A stretch of 64,000 bases of DNA from Acanthosepion pharaonis (GCA_903632075.3 CAHIKZ030005579.1:602001-666000), one strand, 5' to 3'. Numbered from the stretch's first letter, positions 21,196-32,526 are shown. Numbers and translations are program-made. The notes: generated by a model from the sequence alone, not told the origin.

Positions 21196-21594
21196 AATAA
21201 ATCAACAATGTTTTGCAGCAAAGGTTATAAAGAGGAAAGAATATGGCGGTTGACATTGCATTTAAATTTGTTGTATCTGTTATTTGATATGATGGCTGTT
21301 AGACAATTAAAATAATCTGGGGCCAGATTCTTGCAGAAGTTAATACCAATTTTATGCTATTCCTGCTAACCAATTGCCTTAAGATAACTCAATTTGGTGT
21401 CGGGGATCATCTGATGCAATTGGATTTTAAGCGCCTTTTACATATTTTCTATAGGCTTGATGTCAAGCAACAAAAAGAAAACTACAAAACCTCCTACAGA
21501 ATGTAGTGAAGGGAGGCGAAAAGAACGGGTTAAACATCAACTACAGGAAGACGGAATGCATGGTCGTTAACAAAAGGACGGACCTGTTGTGGTG
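21195..21594. pseudogene. Weak LINE-like fragments
   Basis: Minus strand 21200-21345 reads FCKNLAPDYFNCLTAIIS, the N-L-A-P-x-Y-L block found near the C terminus of several LINE ORF2 proteins. Plus strand 21506-21590 reads GLNINYRKTECMVVNKR, the G-L-x-x-N-x-K-K-T-x-x-M block of RTs. Both are short and adjacent to the LTR-like unit that follows. Confidence 0.45.
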
Positions 21595-22739
21595 TCTTCC
21601 CTCTAATGAGGATATTGTGGACTCTTCCACTTACTATAGTAGGAAAGTAAGGCTAGGAGAGAACGGTGTTCCAAAACCGTTCATGACTGTCAAACTCTCT
21701 GCCTTGAGCAGAGAGGAAACCGGACGAGGCTTTGCCGAAGGGCAAAGTTTCGTCCGGGGAGACAGGCCTGGACGAAATGCGGGTTCTACGGGAACATTTT
21801 TGGCCGAGCTACGGGCTCGGAGAACCTATGGTAAACTCTGACTTGTGCCACATACATCCCTCGTCGGGGGTGGGGGCTGTTAAATACTAATAGAGCTCCA
21901 AACTGTTCGTTAATGTCGAACTCTCTGCCTTGAGCAGATAGGAAGCCGGACGAGACTTTTCTGAAGGGCAAAGATTCGTCCGGGGAGGTAGACGGACCCT
22001 GAACCCGTTTATAGGAATCTAAGGAAATATTTTTAGCCGATTCTACGGGCTCGGAGAACCTACGGTAAACTCGGCCTTGTGCCACATACATCCCACGTGC
22101 TGGGGGAAGCTGTTAAATATTAACAGTGATCTAAACTGTTCTACTACTCGCAGCTCCTGTCGAACTCGCTGCCTTTGGCAGTGAGGAATTCGGACGCGGC
22201 TTTGCCGAAGGGAAGAGTTTCGTCCGGGGAAGTAAAGATACCCGAACCCGTTTATGCGAGTTCTACGGGGATTTTTTGGCCGAGCCTACGGGCTCAGGTG
22301 AACCACGTTAAACTCGGCATTGTGCTACATATATCCCTCGTGGGAGGGAGGGGCGCTGTTAAAAATTAACAGTGATATAGACTGATCTACCTAGACTGTG
22401 GCTGTTCGCAGCTCCTGTCGAACACTCTGCCTTGGGCGGAGAGGAACCGGGGAGTTAGACAGACCTGAACCCATTTATGCGGGTTTTACGGGGATTTTTT
22501 TTACATAGCCTACGGGCTCAGATGACCCAATTTAAACCCGTCCTTGTGCCACATGTACCCTCGTGGGGGGGAGTCTACAAAATATAAACAGAGATAGAGA
22601 CTGAATGCTGGTCAACCCACTCACGCTACCAAGTCGTGTGACACTCTTCTGTTGTATTTAATGTTCAATACACTATTTATCTGAAACCTCTTGTTTTGTT
22701 ATTTTTTAACCAATTACTTGGTCACAACAGAATCCAAAG
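21595..22739 (+). mobile_element. LTR-like unit made of structured tandem repeats (copy 1)
   Basis: Bounded by TGTTGTG (21595) and CACAACA (ending 22739). Inside are about four units of roughly 230 bp. Each has a CTCTCTGCC-TTG-AGCAGAGAG hairpin, a long hairpin pairing CCGGACGAGGCTTTGCC with GGGCAAAGTTTCGTCCGG, a CCTACGGGCTCGG element and CCTTGTGCCACATACATCCC. The 5 bp on each side (GGACC and GAATC) do not match. An inverted copy is at 26103-26966. No polyprotein is attached. Confidence 0.65.
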
Positions 22740-22794
22740 TGCGAATTGCAAATCGGAGGTACCAGAATCAAACAGGTACCGCGTGTACCCTCTA

Positions 22795-22885
22795 ATGAAT
22801 TGAAACTTCTTTGAGTCTACGATTCGCAACTATTTACTCTAAAGTTAGTTTACCCTTCTGAATCTGTTGTCTATTTGTTCGCTTC
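22795..22885. repeat. Direct repeat matching 24203-24290
   Basis: AATGAATTGAAACTTC, ACTATTTACTC and TTTACCCTTCTGAATCTG recur in variant form at 24203-24290, inside the R2-like element. Confidence 0.65.
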
Positions 22886-22969
22886 TCTTTGACTGTCGGG
22901 ATCATGTCACCCCCCCCACACACACACACACATTGCATGATTGAATCTCCCTGAGATTCTTTCCTAGTA

Positions 22970-24835
22970 AGGATAAGCTCCGGGTTTAACCTTCATTCTC
23001 GCCCATGTGAAGAACTTATGGAAGCGCTGCAGCAGTTCATTTGTACCCGACCTTAGACGGGACCAGAATGGTCATGTCATCCATTAACGGTCTGGAAGGA
23101 GGAAGGACAATTTGTTTCCTAGTCATCATCCCCTTTGCTGTGTCCACTACACCCCGTAATATGAGTTCCATGGAAATAATGAAAAGATGTGGTGAAATTG
23201 AACCTCCCATCATGATGCCGACATCGAGGGCTTGACACTTGGTGGTGTAGTTACCAGCAGTGAACTGCATAAACGCTGCTCTGAAATATTTCATTGTCAT
23301 TTCCGTAACATTACTAGGGAAATTGAAAACTTCGAGCGACATTCGATTTAACTCATGAGGAACTGATCCATACGCATTCGCGAGATCAAGCCAAATTACA
23401 TGAAGCTCACTTTTATTTTGTTTGGCTGATAGGACTGAGTTCCAAATCATGTGTGAATGCTCGGGGAAGCCAGGTACCCCAGCGTTCTGGAAATGTTTTT
23501 GTAATTGTTACCTAGTTGGAAGTCCGATGGACAAGGACCCCCCCCCATTAAAATATTTCCCCCTCTACATTCAAGATGAAGATGGGGCGGAATTTTGCAA
23601 AGCCTTTTGCATTCTTTTCCTTCGGTATCCAAATACCCTCCACTACCAGGTACTATTCTTGTGGTATTAGGTTGGTGCAAAAATAATGACGTAATAATGT
23701 CGTTTTTGACGTTAAAAAATACGTCAAAAACGACATTATTACGTCATTATTTTTGCACCAACCTAATACAATACTTTGTTTCCATGCCCGCTGGTGGATG
23801 ATGGTGAGTTGCTTCAGGATATCCCATTTATTACAGGTGCACTACCGGCACGGGATTTGTGGACGAAATACCGAATTACCCCCCAGCTTTAGTCCACTGT
23901 CATTAAACATGACCTGGATCTTGGGGGCCTAGGAAGGTCATTCATAGCAGAAGGGGATTGAAGCATCTTTCGAAGCATCAGAATACGTCATCCTCAGGGG
24001 ATTCCCGAGTTCCTCCTTCGGTACGTCGAGTTTGCTGCTCCTGGTCTCGGTGAACAGATTTTTAGCAAAAGCGTTAGGATTATTGTAATATGATCTCCGA
24101 CACTGTCGCTTCTTCTTCCGACATTTTCTTTGGTCCTCCCTTCTAAAGATCACTAAGATCCTTTTTGTTTTAATATCCTTAAGCAAGTCTTTAATGACTC
24201 TCCTCAAATGAATTGGAGCTTTTTGAGTCTGTAACTATTTGCTCTTAGTTTACCCTTCTAAATCTGTCGTCTATTTCGTTGTTTCCCTTTTTTTCCTATC
24301 TCCTCGCAGTTGCTACATCAAACCACCTAAGACAAACCTCGTTCACAACTCTACAGAAAGATCTCATCTGCTGACTAACGGGGCGCTTTAAATAGTTGAT
24401 AACTATTAATGAGAGCTCCTGATCGAGATTCAACCAAGTAGCTCTCTGATTGTCTTTGGGCAAACGGATTCTTGGCTTGCTTGGAATTTCTCCAGGGTAC
24501 TCACGATCAGCAATGGGATCCTGAACATTGTGGGTGTAATCCGGATTCATAATATCATCATTTGACTTACATTCTCCAATAGGGGAAATGCGCTGCCTGC
24601 ACCAGCGTTCCTTATGGATACGTAAACCTCGCAGGTTGTCGAATTTCCCACCGCAATCACACGTTGTAGCCGGTTTCAAGCCCATATCATTACCATCTGT
24701 ATCAGTCAGATGGGTGATGTATTCTCCCTCCCTGCTACAGACACCCAAAAGGCATTTTTCGTTTGTTGTGCTAATCATATTAATTTCCCGAGTCTTGTTG
24801 TTCAATTTTCTACATGCAACGTGTGAAAGCACATT
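22970..24835 (-). pseudogene. R2-like non-LTR retrotransposon, N-terminal zinc finger to RT motif C
   Basis: Minus strand, N to C: a C-D-C...H-x4-C zinc finger (TTCDCGGKFDNLRGLRIH then KERWC, about 24660-24600); a basic linker with KCRKKKRQCRRSYYNNPNAF (about 24120); RAGSAPVINGI (about 23850); frameshifted pieces resembling L-N-V-E-G and G-V-P-G-F-P; then RT motif A WLDLANAYGSVPH, motif B MGGSISP and motif C LMDD (about 23110), ending ARMKVKPGA. The order is collinear. It is cut by a MITE at 23667-23766 and has several frameshifts. The C-terminal restriction-like endonuclease is missing. The target-site class is not determined. Confidence 0.85.
23667..23766. mobile_element. 100-bp mariner MITE, perfect 46-bp hairpin with TA duplication
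   Basis: Arms 23667-23712 and 23721-23766 are exact reverse complements around TAAAAAAT. The element is flanked by TA (23665-23666 and 23767-23768). The terminus TTAGGTTGGTGCAAAA is that of the Hsmar1/MADE1 group of mariner elements. It interrupts the R2-like retrotransposon and is therefore the younger insertion. Confidence 0.95.
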
Positions 24836-24886
24836 ATATTAAATAATATTTATTTAGAGCTCAACAGACATTTCGTGACGGCTGGT

Positions 24887-24950
24887 GAATGACGTCAGCT
24901 TGTGAGTGACGTCAGCTCGTGGGGTGATGACAGCTCGTGGGGTGACAAAC
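24887..24950 (+). repeat. Three tandem units of about 18 bp, two with a TGACGTCA palindrome
   Basis: TGACGTCA at 24890-24897 and 24907-24914, each followed by GCTTGTG or GCTCGTG, then a variant TGATGACAGCTCGTGG. TGACGTCA is the cAMP-response-element consensus; function here is unproven. Confidence 0.6.
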
Positions 24951-24989
24951 GCCAGTTGTTGTGTATAGTTTTTTTTTCTGTAATATATA

Positions 24990-25880
24990 CAGGGTTATTC
25001 AAAAAGAATGAACCGATTTCATTACGCAATATTTTAATAAGGAAAAGCAATAGAAAACTCCAGCCAAGTCACAAGTATTCTATTCACAATCAACTTTTAT
25101 TTCCTGTCTTACAAGTGTTTAATGTGGCCACCACCTGCATCACGGGCAACATCAAGTCCTCCCAGGTGCATATCAAAATATTACGATCCACTGAGTTGAT
25201 CGCTGCTGTTATTCGATGTTTAAGGACATCAAGGTTAGTGGGTAGCGATGGAACATAAACGCGATCTTTTATGTATCCCTACAAGAAAAAAATCACACAC
25301 GGTGAGGTTTGGGAATCCCACAGGCCAAGCACAAAGAGCAAGGTCTTGGTAAATGCTTGAACGAGGCGTACTGTCTAAGGTTTCAAATGTAGACGTCTTC
25401 TTAGCACACGGCAAATAGTATATTGAGAGATCGCAAGCTCACGGCTGGCTCGATTTGTGGACCCCCTCAAATGCAGCACGGATTCTTGCCACTTGTTCCT
25501 CTGAAACTCGTGGTCGTCCTAATCTTTTTCCTTTACACAGACACCCACTCTTTTGAAACTGTTTAAACCACCGCCAAATGTTTTTAAGGGAGGGCGGATT
25601 AATATAGAATTGCCTACGAAAACCTCGCTGCACCTTAACAACTGTATTTGTTTTCCCGAACTCGAGAACGCAGAACGCTTTTTACTGAGGACTCGCCATT
25701 CCGGGGGTAAACAAACAACTGAACGTTGCCGGAGATACGACACGACAACAGCGTCCCTGTGGTAGCCATTCAAAACTTAGAAAGCTCCTCTTTCAAATAG
25801 TCAATGACTCACTCCATGACGATGCTTAAGAACTGAAGCAATGCGTCATGAAATCGGTTCATTCTGTTTTAATAACCCTG
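24990..25880 (-). mobile_element. Internally deleted mariner-like transposon with 40-bp inverted repeats
   Basis: CAGGGTTATTCAAAAAGAAT (from 24990) is matched by the inverted sequence ending ATAACCCTG at 25880; TA flanks both ends. The minus strand holds the start of the transposase: LPPEWRVLS (about 25700), then after a frameshift QRGFRRQFYINPPSLKNIWR and GRPRVSEEQVARIRAAF, a helix-turn-helix DNA-binding region with a G-R-P linker. Then come only the C-terminal pieces FPNLTVCDFFLVG (the S-P-D-L-x-P-x-D-F-F-L-W-G block with the last catalytic Asp) and a frameshifted tail. The middle, with the first two catalytic Asp residues, is deleted. Confidence 0.88.
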
Positions 25881-25984
25881 TAATTACAACTCATCAGCCG
25901 TTTCAACGGTCCGGGAATTTTTTGAAACATCCTGCAAAATTTTTTTATTTAGTATTTAGTAAGTAACATGCTAAATTTTCATAA

Positions 25985-26062
25985 TTATTCAAGTAGCTTT
26001 CTGAATATCACTTTTCAAGTAACTACAAGGTGTTTCTGGTTTTAGTCAAAATACTTGTATTA
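25985..26062. repeat. Interspersed repeat, copy 1 of 3
   Basis: CAAGTAACTACAAGGTGTTTCTGGTTTTAGTC (in two phrases) recurs at 32395-32500 and 33275-33390. Confidence 0.65.
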
Positions 26063-26102
26063 ATTACAAGTATATGGCCGTAAAGTAATGATTATCTGTA
26101 AT

Positions 26103-26966
26103 TGTTGTGACCCAAGTAAATAGTTAAAGAAATAACAAGTGCTACAGATATATCATATATTAAACAATAAGTACAACAGAAGAGTATTACACGACTAGTG
26201 AGTGTGTGTCGGTTGACTCAGCGCTCAATCTAGTCGTATATTATATTTACAAGCCTCCGCACGAGGTAGGATGTGGCACAAGGTCGAGTTTAATGTGGGG
26301 CAATCTCAGCCAAAAATTCCCCATGGCTGTTTCTCGAGGCGAAACTCTGACCTGGTCTGGCGATCCTCTCTACTCGGAGGGAGAGAGTTTGACCAGCACA
26401 ACGGGAACAGATCTATTCGACTGTTAATATTTAACAGCCCCCAACACGAGGGATGTATGTGGCACAAGGCCGAGTTTACCGTGGGTTCTACGAACCCGTA
26501 GGCTCGGCCAAAAATATTCCCTTAGAACCCGTATAAACGGGTTCAGGGCCTGTCTGTCTCCCCGGACGAAATTTTGCCCTTCGGCAAAGCCTCGTCCGGA
26601 TTCCTCTCTGCTCAAGGCAGAGAGTTCGACAGTAATGAACAATCTATTTGACTGTTAATATTTAACAGCCTCCCCCACGTGGGTGTATGTGGCGCAAGGC
26701 CGGTTTATTGTGGGTACTCGGAGCCCTTAGGCTCGGCCAAATATATTCACTTTGAACCCGTATAAACGGATTTAGGGCCTGTCTATATCCCCGGACGAAA
26801 TTTTGCCCTTCGGCAAAGCTTCGTCCGGGTTCCTCTCTACTCAGGCAGAGAGTTCGACAGTAAGGAACAATCTATTTGACTGTTCCCCTAAGGCCATCTC
26901 TCCTACTAATCTTATAGTAGGCGGAAGAGTCCAACCTATAATCTTTAGAGAGAGGACACCACAATA
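26103..26966 (-). mobile_element. LTR-like unit of structured tandem repeats (copy 2), with 5-bp target duplication
   Basis: Inverted relative to 21595-22739. Ends are TGTTGTGACCC (26103) and CACAATA (ending 26966), flanked by GTAAT on both sides (26098-26102 and 26967-26971). It has about 2.5 of the 230-bp units, including the same two hairpins. Terminal TG, 5-bp duplication and near-complementary ends fit a solo LTR. The lineage is unknown. Confidence 0.7.
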
Positions 26967-27339
26967 GTAATAACTGTAATAATCTATGTACAAATATCTA
27001 ATTATTGTGTTTGAATTTCACTTAAAAAACAATACAACCTTTTGCTCAAGTCCAATAACATTTTCAGTACCTTTGTCAAGTAACTAAAAAGAGTTTCAAA
27101 CTTGTATTAATATAAAATTCTACCGAAGGTGATCGATTTTCTATTGTTATTAAGTAATAAATCGATCGCCCGGAATTCCTACATTTTTAAGCGTTTCTCC
27201 CCAATCAAGACAGGGGTGCAACTAGCACGCATGGGGTTACAGAGAATGAGAGCAAGAGTAAAGAGGAGGGGGTTTGAGAAAAGGATAAAGAGAGAAGGAC
27301 GGGGATCAGGATCAAGGCATCAGAAGATGCCCATTGACA

Positions 27340-28875
27340 TTACATTAGAATATTTGAAGATTATCGCTATCAAGGAGGCAAGTACGAAGAATGGAGTTCC
27401 ACTGACGGGAAGTGCGAGAGAAGACGCTGTTGAAGTAGAAGACACGGTTACATTTAACCGTTTCGACATTGAAAAGGTGGGACCAAGAGGCCAACCTAGT
27501 AGCACCCCAGATCAGGACCCATAATATTATATATACGTCTCTGGACTTTGTCGAGGACCTCGAGACGAACAGCGGGGAGGGGCGCTCCAGACCATATATG
27601 GCAACAGTAATCCATGCAAGAGCGAATAATGGTTGATTTGTAGATTTGAAGGATGGACTCAGGCGAGAAAAAAACTTTCTGACGCGACACAGAGAACCAA
27701 TTTTCTTTGCGGCATATGTAACTATTGATTCAATATATTTGTTCCACCTCAAGTCAGTGGACAGCGTGGAAGCAAGCAGGCGAAGAGATGCTAGTCAGGG
27801 AGGATTCTCTGTGGTGGGTAAATGAGAGCAGTTTCGTTTTGGAGGCATAAACATTTACAAGCCATTTCCTGCCCCAGTCAACCACAGATTGGAGATCCTT
27901 TTCGAGATCTACGGCCATGTTAATTTTTTTTCAGCGATACCAAATAGTAATGTCGTCTGTGTGGATGCCTACTTGGGAACTTATGACATCAGGACGATCG
28001 TTAATGAAGATCAGAAACAGTGCAGCACCCAGGATAGAGCCTTGGGGAACATCAGCGTTTATGTGAATACTTGAGAAGAACCCATTCAGGACGACCTTCA
28101 TTTCACGGTTTGACAGGAATGATTGTATTAAGTCAACCAATCTTCTTTTAATGACGTATCCCTGAAGCTCAAGAAGAAGGCACGTATGCCAAACCCTATC
28201 AAATGCTTTAAAGATATCTAGAGCCATGGCTCGAGCTTCTCCATTATTGTTGAGTGCTTGGTATACAAATTCAGTTATGGCCGTGAGCACGTCAGCGGTA
28301 GAGATCGGGCAAAGCGGAAACCATATTGCTTGTCAAAGAGACGATCATGGGATGTATGGTGTTTAACTACTTCGGCATTGGCTGAGGCTTCGAAGAGTTT
28401 ACCGAAAAGTTGTAAAAGACTGATAGGACGGTAGTTAGATGGGTCAGAGTTCTTACAAATAGGGACAACAGATGAGGACTTCCAACAGGCTAGAAAGTAG
28501 GAGTCAGCGAGACAATAGTTATATAGTTTGGGAAGAACTGGAGCCAGTTCATGAGCACATTTCTTCATGACAACGGCTGGTATCCCGTACCCGCCACTAG
28601 CCTTATAAGAGTCTAATTTAGAGATGATGTCCAATACCATCGATGGGGTTATGTTCATCTAGTTCAATAGAGCCTTAGTTCTGGGGAAAAACCAGGTGTT
28701 GGTACCCCGGATGAGTCGAGCGTTGAATTGGATGAGGATTTCCGAGCAAAGCATTCAGCCTTCTCAGCTGAGAAGATTGATTGAAGAGAGGAGCTATTGC
28801 GGATTTGCTGTTGTTCACCACGTTCTTGCATAGACGCCAATAATATTTAGGACCAAGCTTGTGAGATGCAATACG
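27340..28875 (-). pseudogene. Jockey-type LINE ORF2, reverse transcriptase half
   Basis: Minus strand: SHKLGPKYYWRLCKNVVN (linker before RT), then SYKASGGYGIPAVVMKKC, WKSSSVVPICKNSDPSNYRP and ISLLQLFGKLFE (RT fingers), DRLFDKQYGFR, ALDIFKAFDRVWH (motif A), VPQGSILGAALFLIFIND (motif B) and HTDDITIW (motif C, with the F/Y-A-D-D box changed to H-T-D-D). It ends with the C-terminal blocks MDYCCHIWSGA and RQWNSI before a stop at 27345. Frameshifts lie near 28290 and 27700, and part of the region after RT is deleted. Confidence 0.92.
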
Positions 28876-30935
28876 TTCATTATTTACATTATTCGGACTA
28901 TTGTCCTCATCTTTGCCGCCAAACTTATTACAACGTTTCAGACCGTTGTACGCTCCGTCCTTCTTCAGGTGGTTGGAATGACGAACTGAACCCTTTATTT
29001 CGCTCACTGGGGTAGACTGTTCTAGTTCCACGTGACATGTATAATGAATGTCAGTTATCAGTTATCTCCTGCCTTTATCTACTGTGCCATGCGTCCTTGA
29101 GGACAATGAATTTCTGGGTATTATAAACCAATGTCTTCAGTAATCCTTTTTATCAGTGTTCATATTCTGTTATCAATCATGGTTTTACCAAAGCTCATAT
29201 TGCAATGTTTTTTTTCTGGCGAATTATCCTAGGCTTGATCGGCTCAGAAGAGTTTTTTTAGCATATTATCGAATTTTCAAAAACGTTGTAATAAATAATG
29301 TAATATAATGTAAATAGTGTTACCTCATCTCCAGATACTTTGATAAATATGGCGACAAAATGAGGATAATGTCAGTGTACATAATACATCTTTCAGAAAT
29401 ATGACAGAACTCCTTTTTCTGAGGACAATGTTCATAATACCTCATCTCAGAAATATAGACAGATACTGAAAGGCGAAAACGTTGTCGACAAAGATGAGGA
29501 CATCAGTCTGATAATGTAAATAGTACCATAAGAAAACGTTTATCAATAGTCCGAATAATGTAAATAGTGTACATTCATCTCAGAAATATAGACAATGAAA
29601 GGCGAAAAACGTTGTAATAAATATGGCGACAAAGATGAGGACAATAGTTGAATAATGTCAGTGTACATAATATCTCATCTCAGAAATATCAGATACTGAA
29701 AGAAAAAATAAATAGACTGAGTCTAATAATGTAAAAGGTACATAATATCTCATCTCAGAAAAACAGATTTTAATAAATATGTCGACAAAGATGAGGACAA
29801 TAGTCCGAATAATGTAAATAGTGTACATAATACCTCATCTCAGAAATATAGACAGATACTGAAAGGCGAAAACGTTGTAATAAATATGGCGACAAAGATG
29901 AGGACAATAGTCTGAATAATGTAAATAGTGTACATAATATCTCATCTCAGAAATATAGACAGATACTGAAAGGCGAAAACGTTGTAATAAATATGTCGAC
30001 AAAGATGAGGACAATAGTCTGAATAATGTAAATAGTGAATAAATCTCATAAATGAAAACTGTGTATGAGGACAATATCATGGTACATAATACCTCATCTC
30101 AGAAATATAGACAGATACTGAAAGGCGAAAACGTTGTAATAAATATGGCGACAAAGATGAGGACAATAGTCTGAATAATGTAAATAGTACATAATATCTC
30201 ATCTCAGAAATATAGACAGATACTGAAAGGCGAAAACGTTGTAATAAAATCGACAAAGATGAGGACAATAGTCTGAATAATGTAAATAGTGTACATAATA
30301 TCTCATCTCAGAAATATAGACAGATACTGAAAGGCGAAAACGTTGTAATAAATATGTCGACAAAGATGAGGACAATAGTCTGAATAATGTAAATAGTGTA
30401 CATAATATCTCATCTCAGAAATATAGACAGATACTGAAAGGCGAAAACGTTGTCGACAAAAGATGAGGACAATAGTCTGAATAATGTAAATATGTACATA
30501 ATATCTCATCTCAGAAATACAAAGATGAGGATAAATATGTCGACAAAGATGAGGACAATAGTGAATAATGTAAATAGTGTACATAATACATCTTCTCAGA
30601 AATATAGACAGATACTGAAAGGCGAAAACGTTGTAATAAATATGTCGACAAAGATGAGGACAATAGTCCGAATAAAGTAAATAGTGTACATAATACCTCA
30701 TCTCAGAAATATAGACAGATACTGAAAGGCGAAAACGTTGTAATAAATATGGCGACAAAGATGAGGACAATAGTCTGAATAATGTAAATAGTGTACATAA
30801 TATCTCATCTCAGAAATATAGACAGATACTGAAAGGCGAAAACGTTGTAATAAATATGTCGACAAAGATGAGGACAATAGTCTGAATAATGTAAATAGTG
30901 TACATAATACCTCATCTCAGAAATATAGAGATGTG
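28876..30935 (-). repeat. 2-kb minisatellite, 107-bp unit, inside the LINE
   Basis: Unit: AATATGGCGACAAAGATGAG, GACAATAGTCTGAATAATG, TACATAATACCTCATCTCAG, AAATATAGACAGATACTG, AAAGGCGAAAACGTTGT. Clear 107-bp spacing is seen at 29874 and 29981. About 15 units lie between 29340 and 30930, many with deletions. A single related unit at 28880-29000 includes CACCTGAAGAAGGACGG. Related sequences occur at 53745-53925 and 63565-63815. Confidence 0.92.
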
Positions 30936-31985
30936 TAATAAGTTGTTTCATTCATTCTTTCAGCAAATAATAACTTTGCTTCATTGAGGACACGCTTGCA
31001 CTCATTACGAGCAGAGGCAAAAAGACGTCTGTTGCAATTAGACATGTCGCTACGGTACAAACGGGAGAAGTGATTCCCATGAGCAATAGCAGCTGAGTAC
31101 GTAGCCAATAACAAGATGAGAGCGATTTATCTTTATATTTTATTGCAGGGATGAAAGCCTCGATCCCAGCTTTTACACAGGAGGAAACCTCAGACGGACA
31201 TTTTTTAACGGGAAGGTTAAATACCACATTCCAGGGTACATCGCGAAGGAAATTACGGAACGAGTCCTAGTCTGCTCGTTGATAACAGAAAGATATTCTG
31301 TTAATAAAAGATTCTTTGCTGGGGGAGGAGTAGAAGGAGATTTTAACAGATACTACGGAATGATCAGAGTTGCCAAGAGGGCAACGTGGCACGACAACAC
31401 TCGGGGATGGAGATAAAACAGATCGAGAAGGGAAGCCTTACTGTCAGGATGACTGGGGAAACGCCTAGGAAAGTCAACCACTTGTGTGAAGTATTCAGTA
31501 ATTGAAAAGTTAAGGTTATACCATCAAGGTCAGTTACAGAGTGTTGAAGTCACGTGGTATGGTAGGCGTTAAAGTCACCGAACACGAATATGTGTGCAAA
31601 CGGATGTAAAGAGATAGCCTTGTGTATATTATCGGAAATGCTATCGAGTACACCACAGTATTGGGAGGATGGAGAGCGATAGAGAAAGAAGAGATTGCTT
31701 ACAGAATTAAGGAGAGATAGACGGAGACATATATAAATGGTTTGGAGATTCAAGAGAGAGTTTCCTAACCAGTGAGAGATGATCCAGGGCGTAAACTCCC
31801 AGGCCGTGCACGTGGATTTTAGAGTCCTTTCTAAGGAGAGGAAGATAACCGGGAATCGAGAAATCAAAGGAGGAGATTGACGAGTTAAGGTTGGTCTCGC
31901 AGAGAGCTAGTATACCAGGAGACTTCTCAAAGAGGAACGATTCCACACTGTAGAAGTTGGTTCCAATGCCACGGATATTAATATT
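30936..31985 (-). pseudogene. Jockey-type LINE ORF2, endonuclease half
   Basis: Minus strand: NINIRGIGTNFYSVESFLF (about 31985), GILALCETNLNSSISSFD (the E-T-N catalytic context of AP-type endonucleases), LFFLYRSPSSQYCG, HIFVFGDFNAYHTT (the G-D-F-N box), then frameshifted FPRRFPSHPDSKASLLDLF, and NRRLFASARNECKRVLNEAK ending near 30950. The next residues of the protein continue at 28875, so the minisatellite splits one LINE copy. The element is truncated just before the endonuclease; no ORF1 is seen. Confidence 0.9.
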
Positions 31986-31989
31986 TTAA

Positions 31990-32390
31990 ATTTTAATGAC
32001 TAGTTAATTTCATTAATACTTCATTAGTACTTCATTAGTACTGTGGGGTGTTTAAAAACTACACATTTTTTCCTTAATATGCAGCAAGTTGCTAATCAAG
32101 TCTGTAACGGGCAGAGGTACGGTGATGTTTGGGGCCAACTCCTTGATTGTATGCCCCTAAGACTCAAGTAGGAGGGGGCCTATAGGACCTAATACTGAGA
32201 AATGTTAGAAAGGAAGACATTTTAAATATGTAAAAACAGATGAAACATGAAATAAACACTTTATTCAAATTAAATATAAACTACTTTTTTTTCATTTTAC
32301 TCTTAATTGGATGTCCTCCCGATATGTTTGCCCGGGTCCGTCGCACCTCTGCCTTCCCCTTCTGCCTCCTACTGTCTCAAGTTTCCTTCA
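31990..32390. other. No recognisable feature
   Basis: AT-rich; GC-richer text near 32100-32180 shows no supported frame. Confidence 0.5.
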
Positions 32391-32394
32391 AGTA

Positions 32395-32500
32395 ACTTTC
32401 TGAAGACCTCTTTCAAGTAACTACAAAGTGTTTCTGGTTTTGGTCGTCATATTTTCATTGAAATTAGTTTCATTTGCTTAGCGTTGAGAAAGTGCCTAAT
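32395..32500. repeat. Interspersed repeat, copy 2 of 3
   Basis: Matches 25985-26062 and 33275-33390 (CTACAAAGTGTTTCTGGTTT). Confidence 0.65.
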
Positions 32501-32526
32501 GGAAGAGTTACTTATTTGTTTCGTTA

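Noticed and set aside
21595..26966. One large foldback transposon bounded by the two LTR-like units
   Set aside because: The 5-bp duplication GTAAT flanks the right unit alone and the outer flanks of the pair do not match, so two separate insertions are simpler.
27129..27524. 131-codon plus-strand frame
   Set aside because: It lies antisense to the RT C-terminal remnant, which is the better supported reading.
29340..30930. CRISPR-like regularly spaced repeats
   Set aside because: Units are directly adjacent with no unique spacers, and the context is a eukaryotic LINE; it is a minisatellite.
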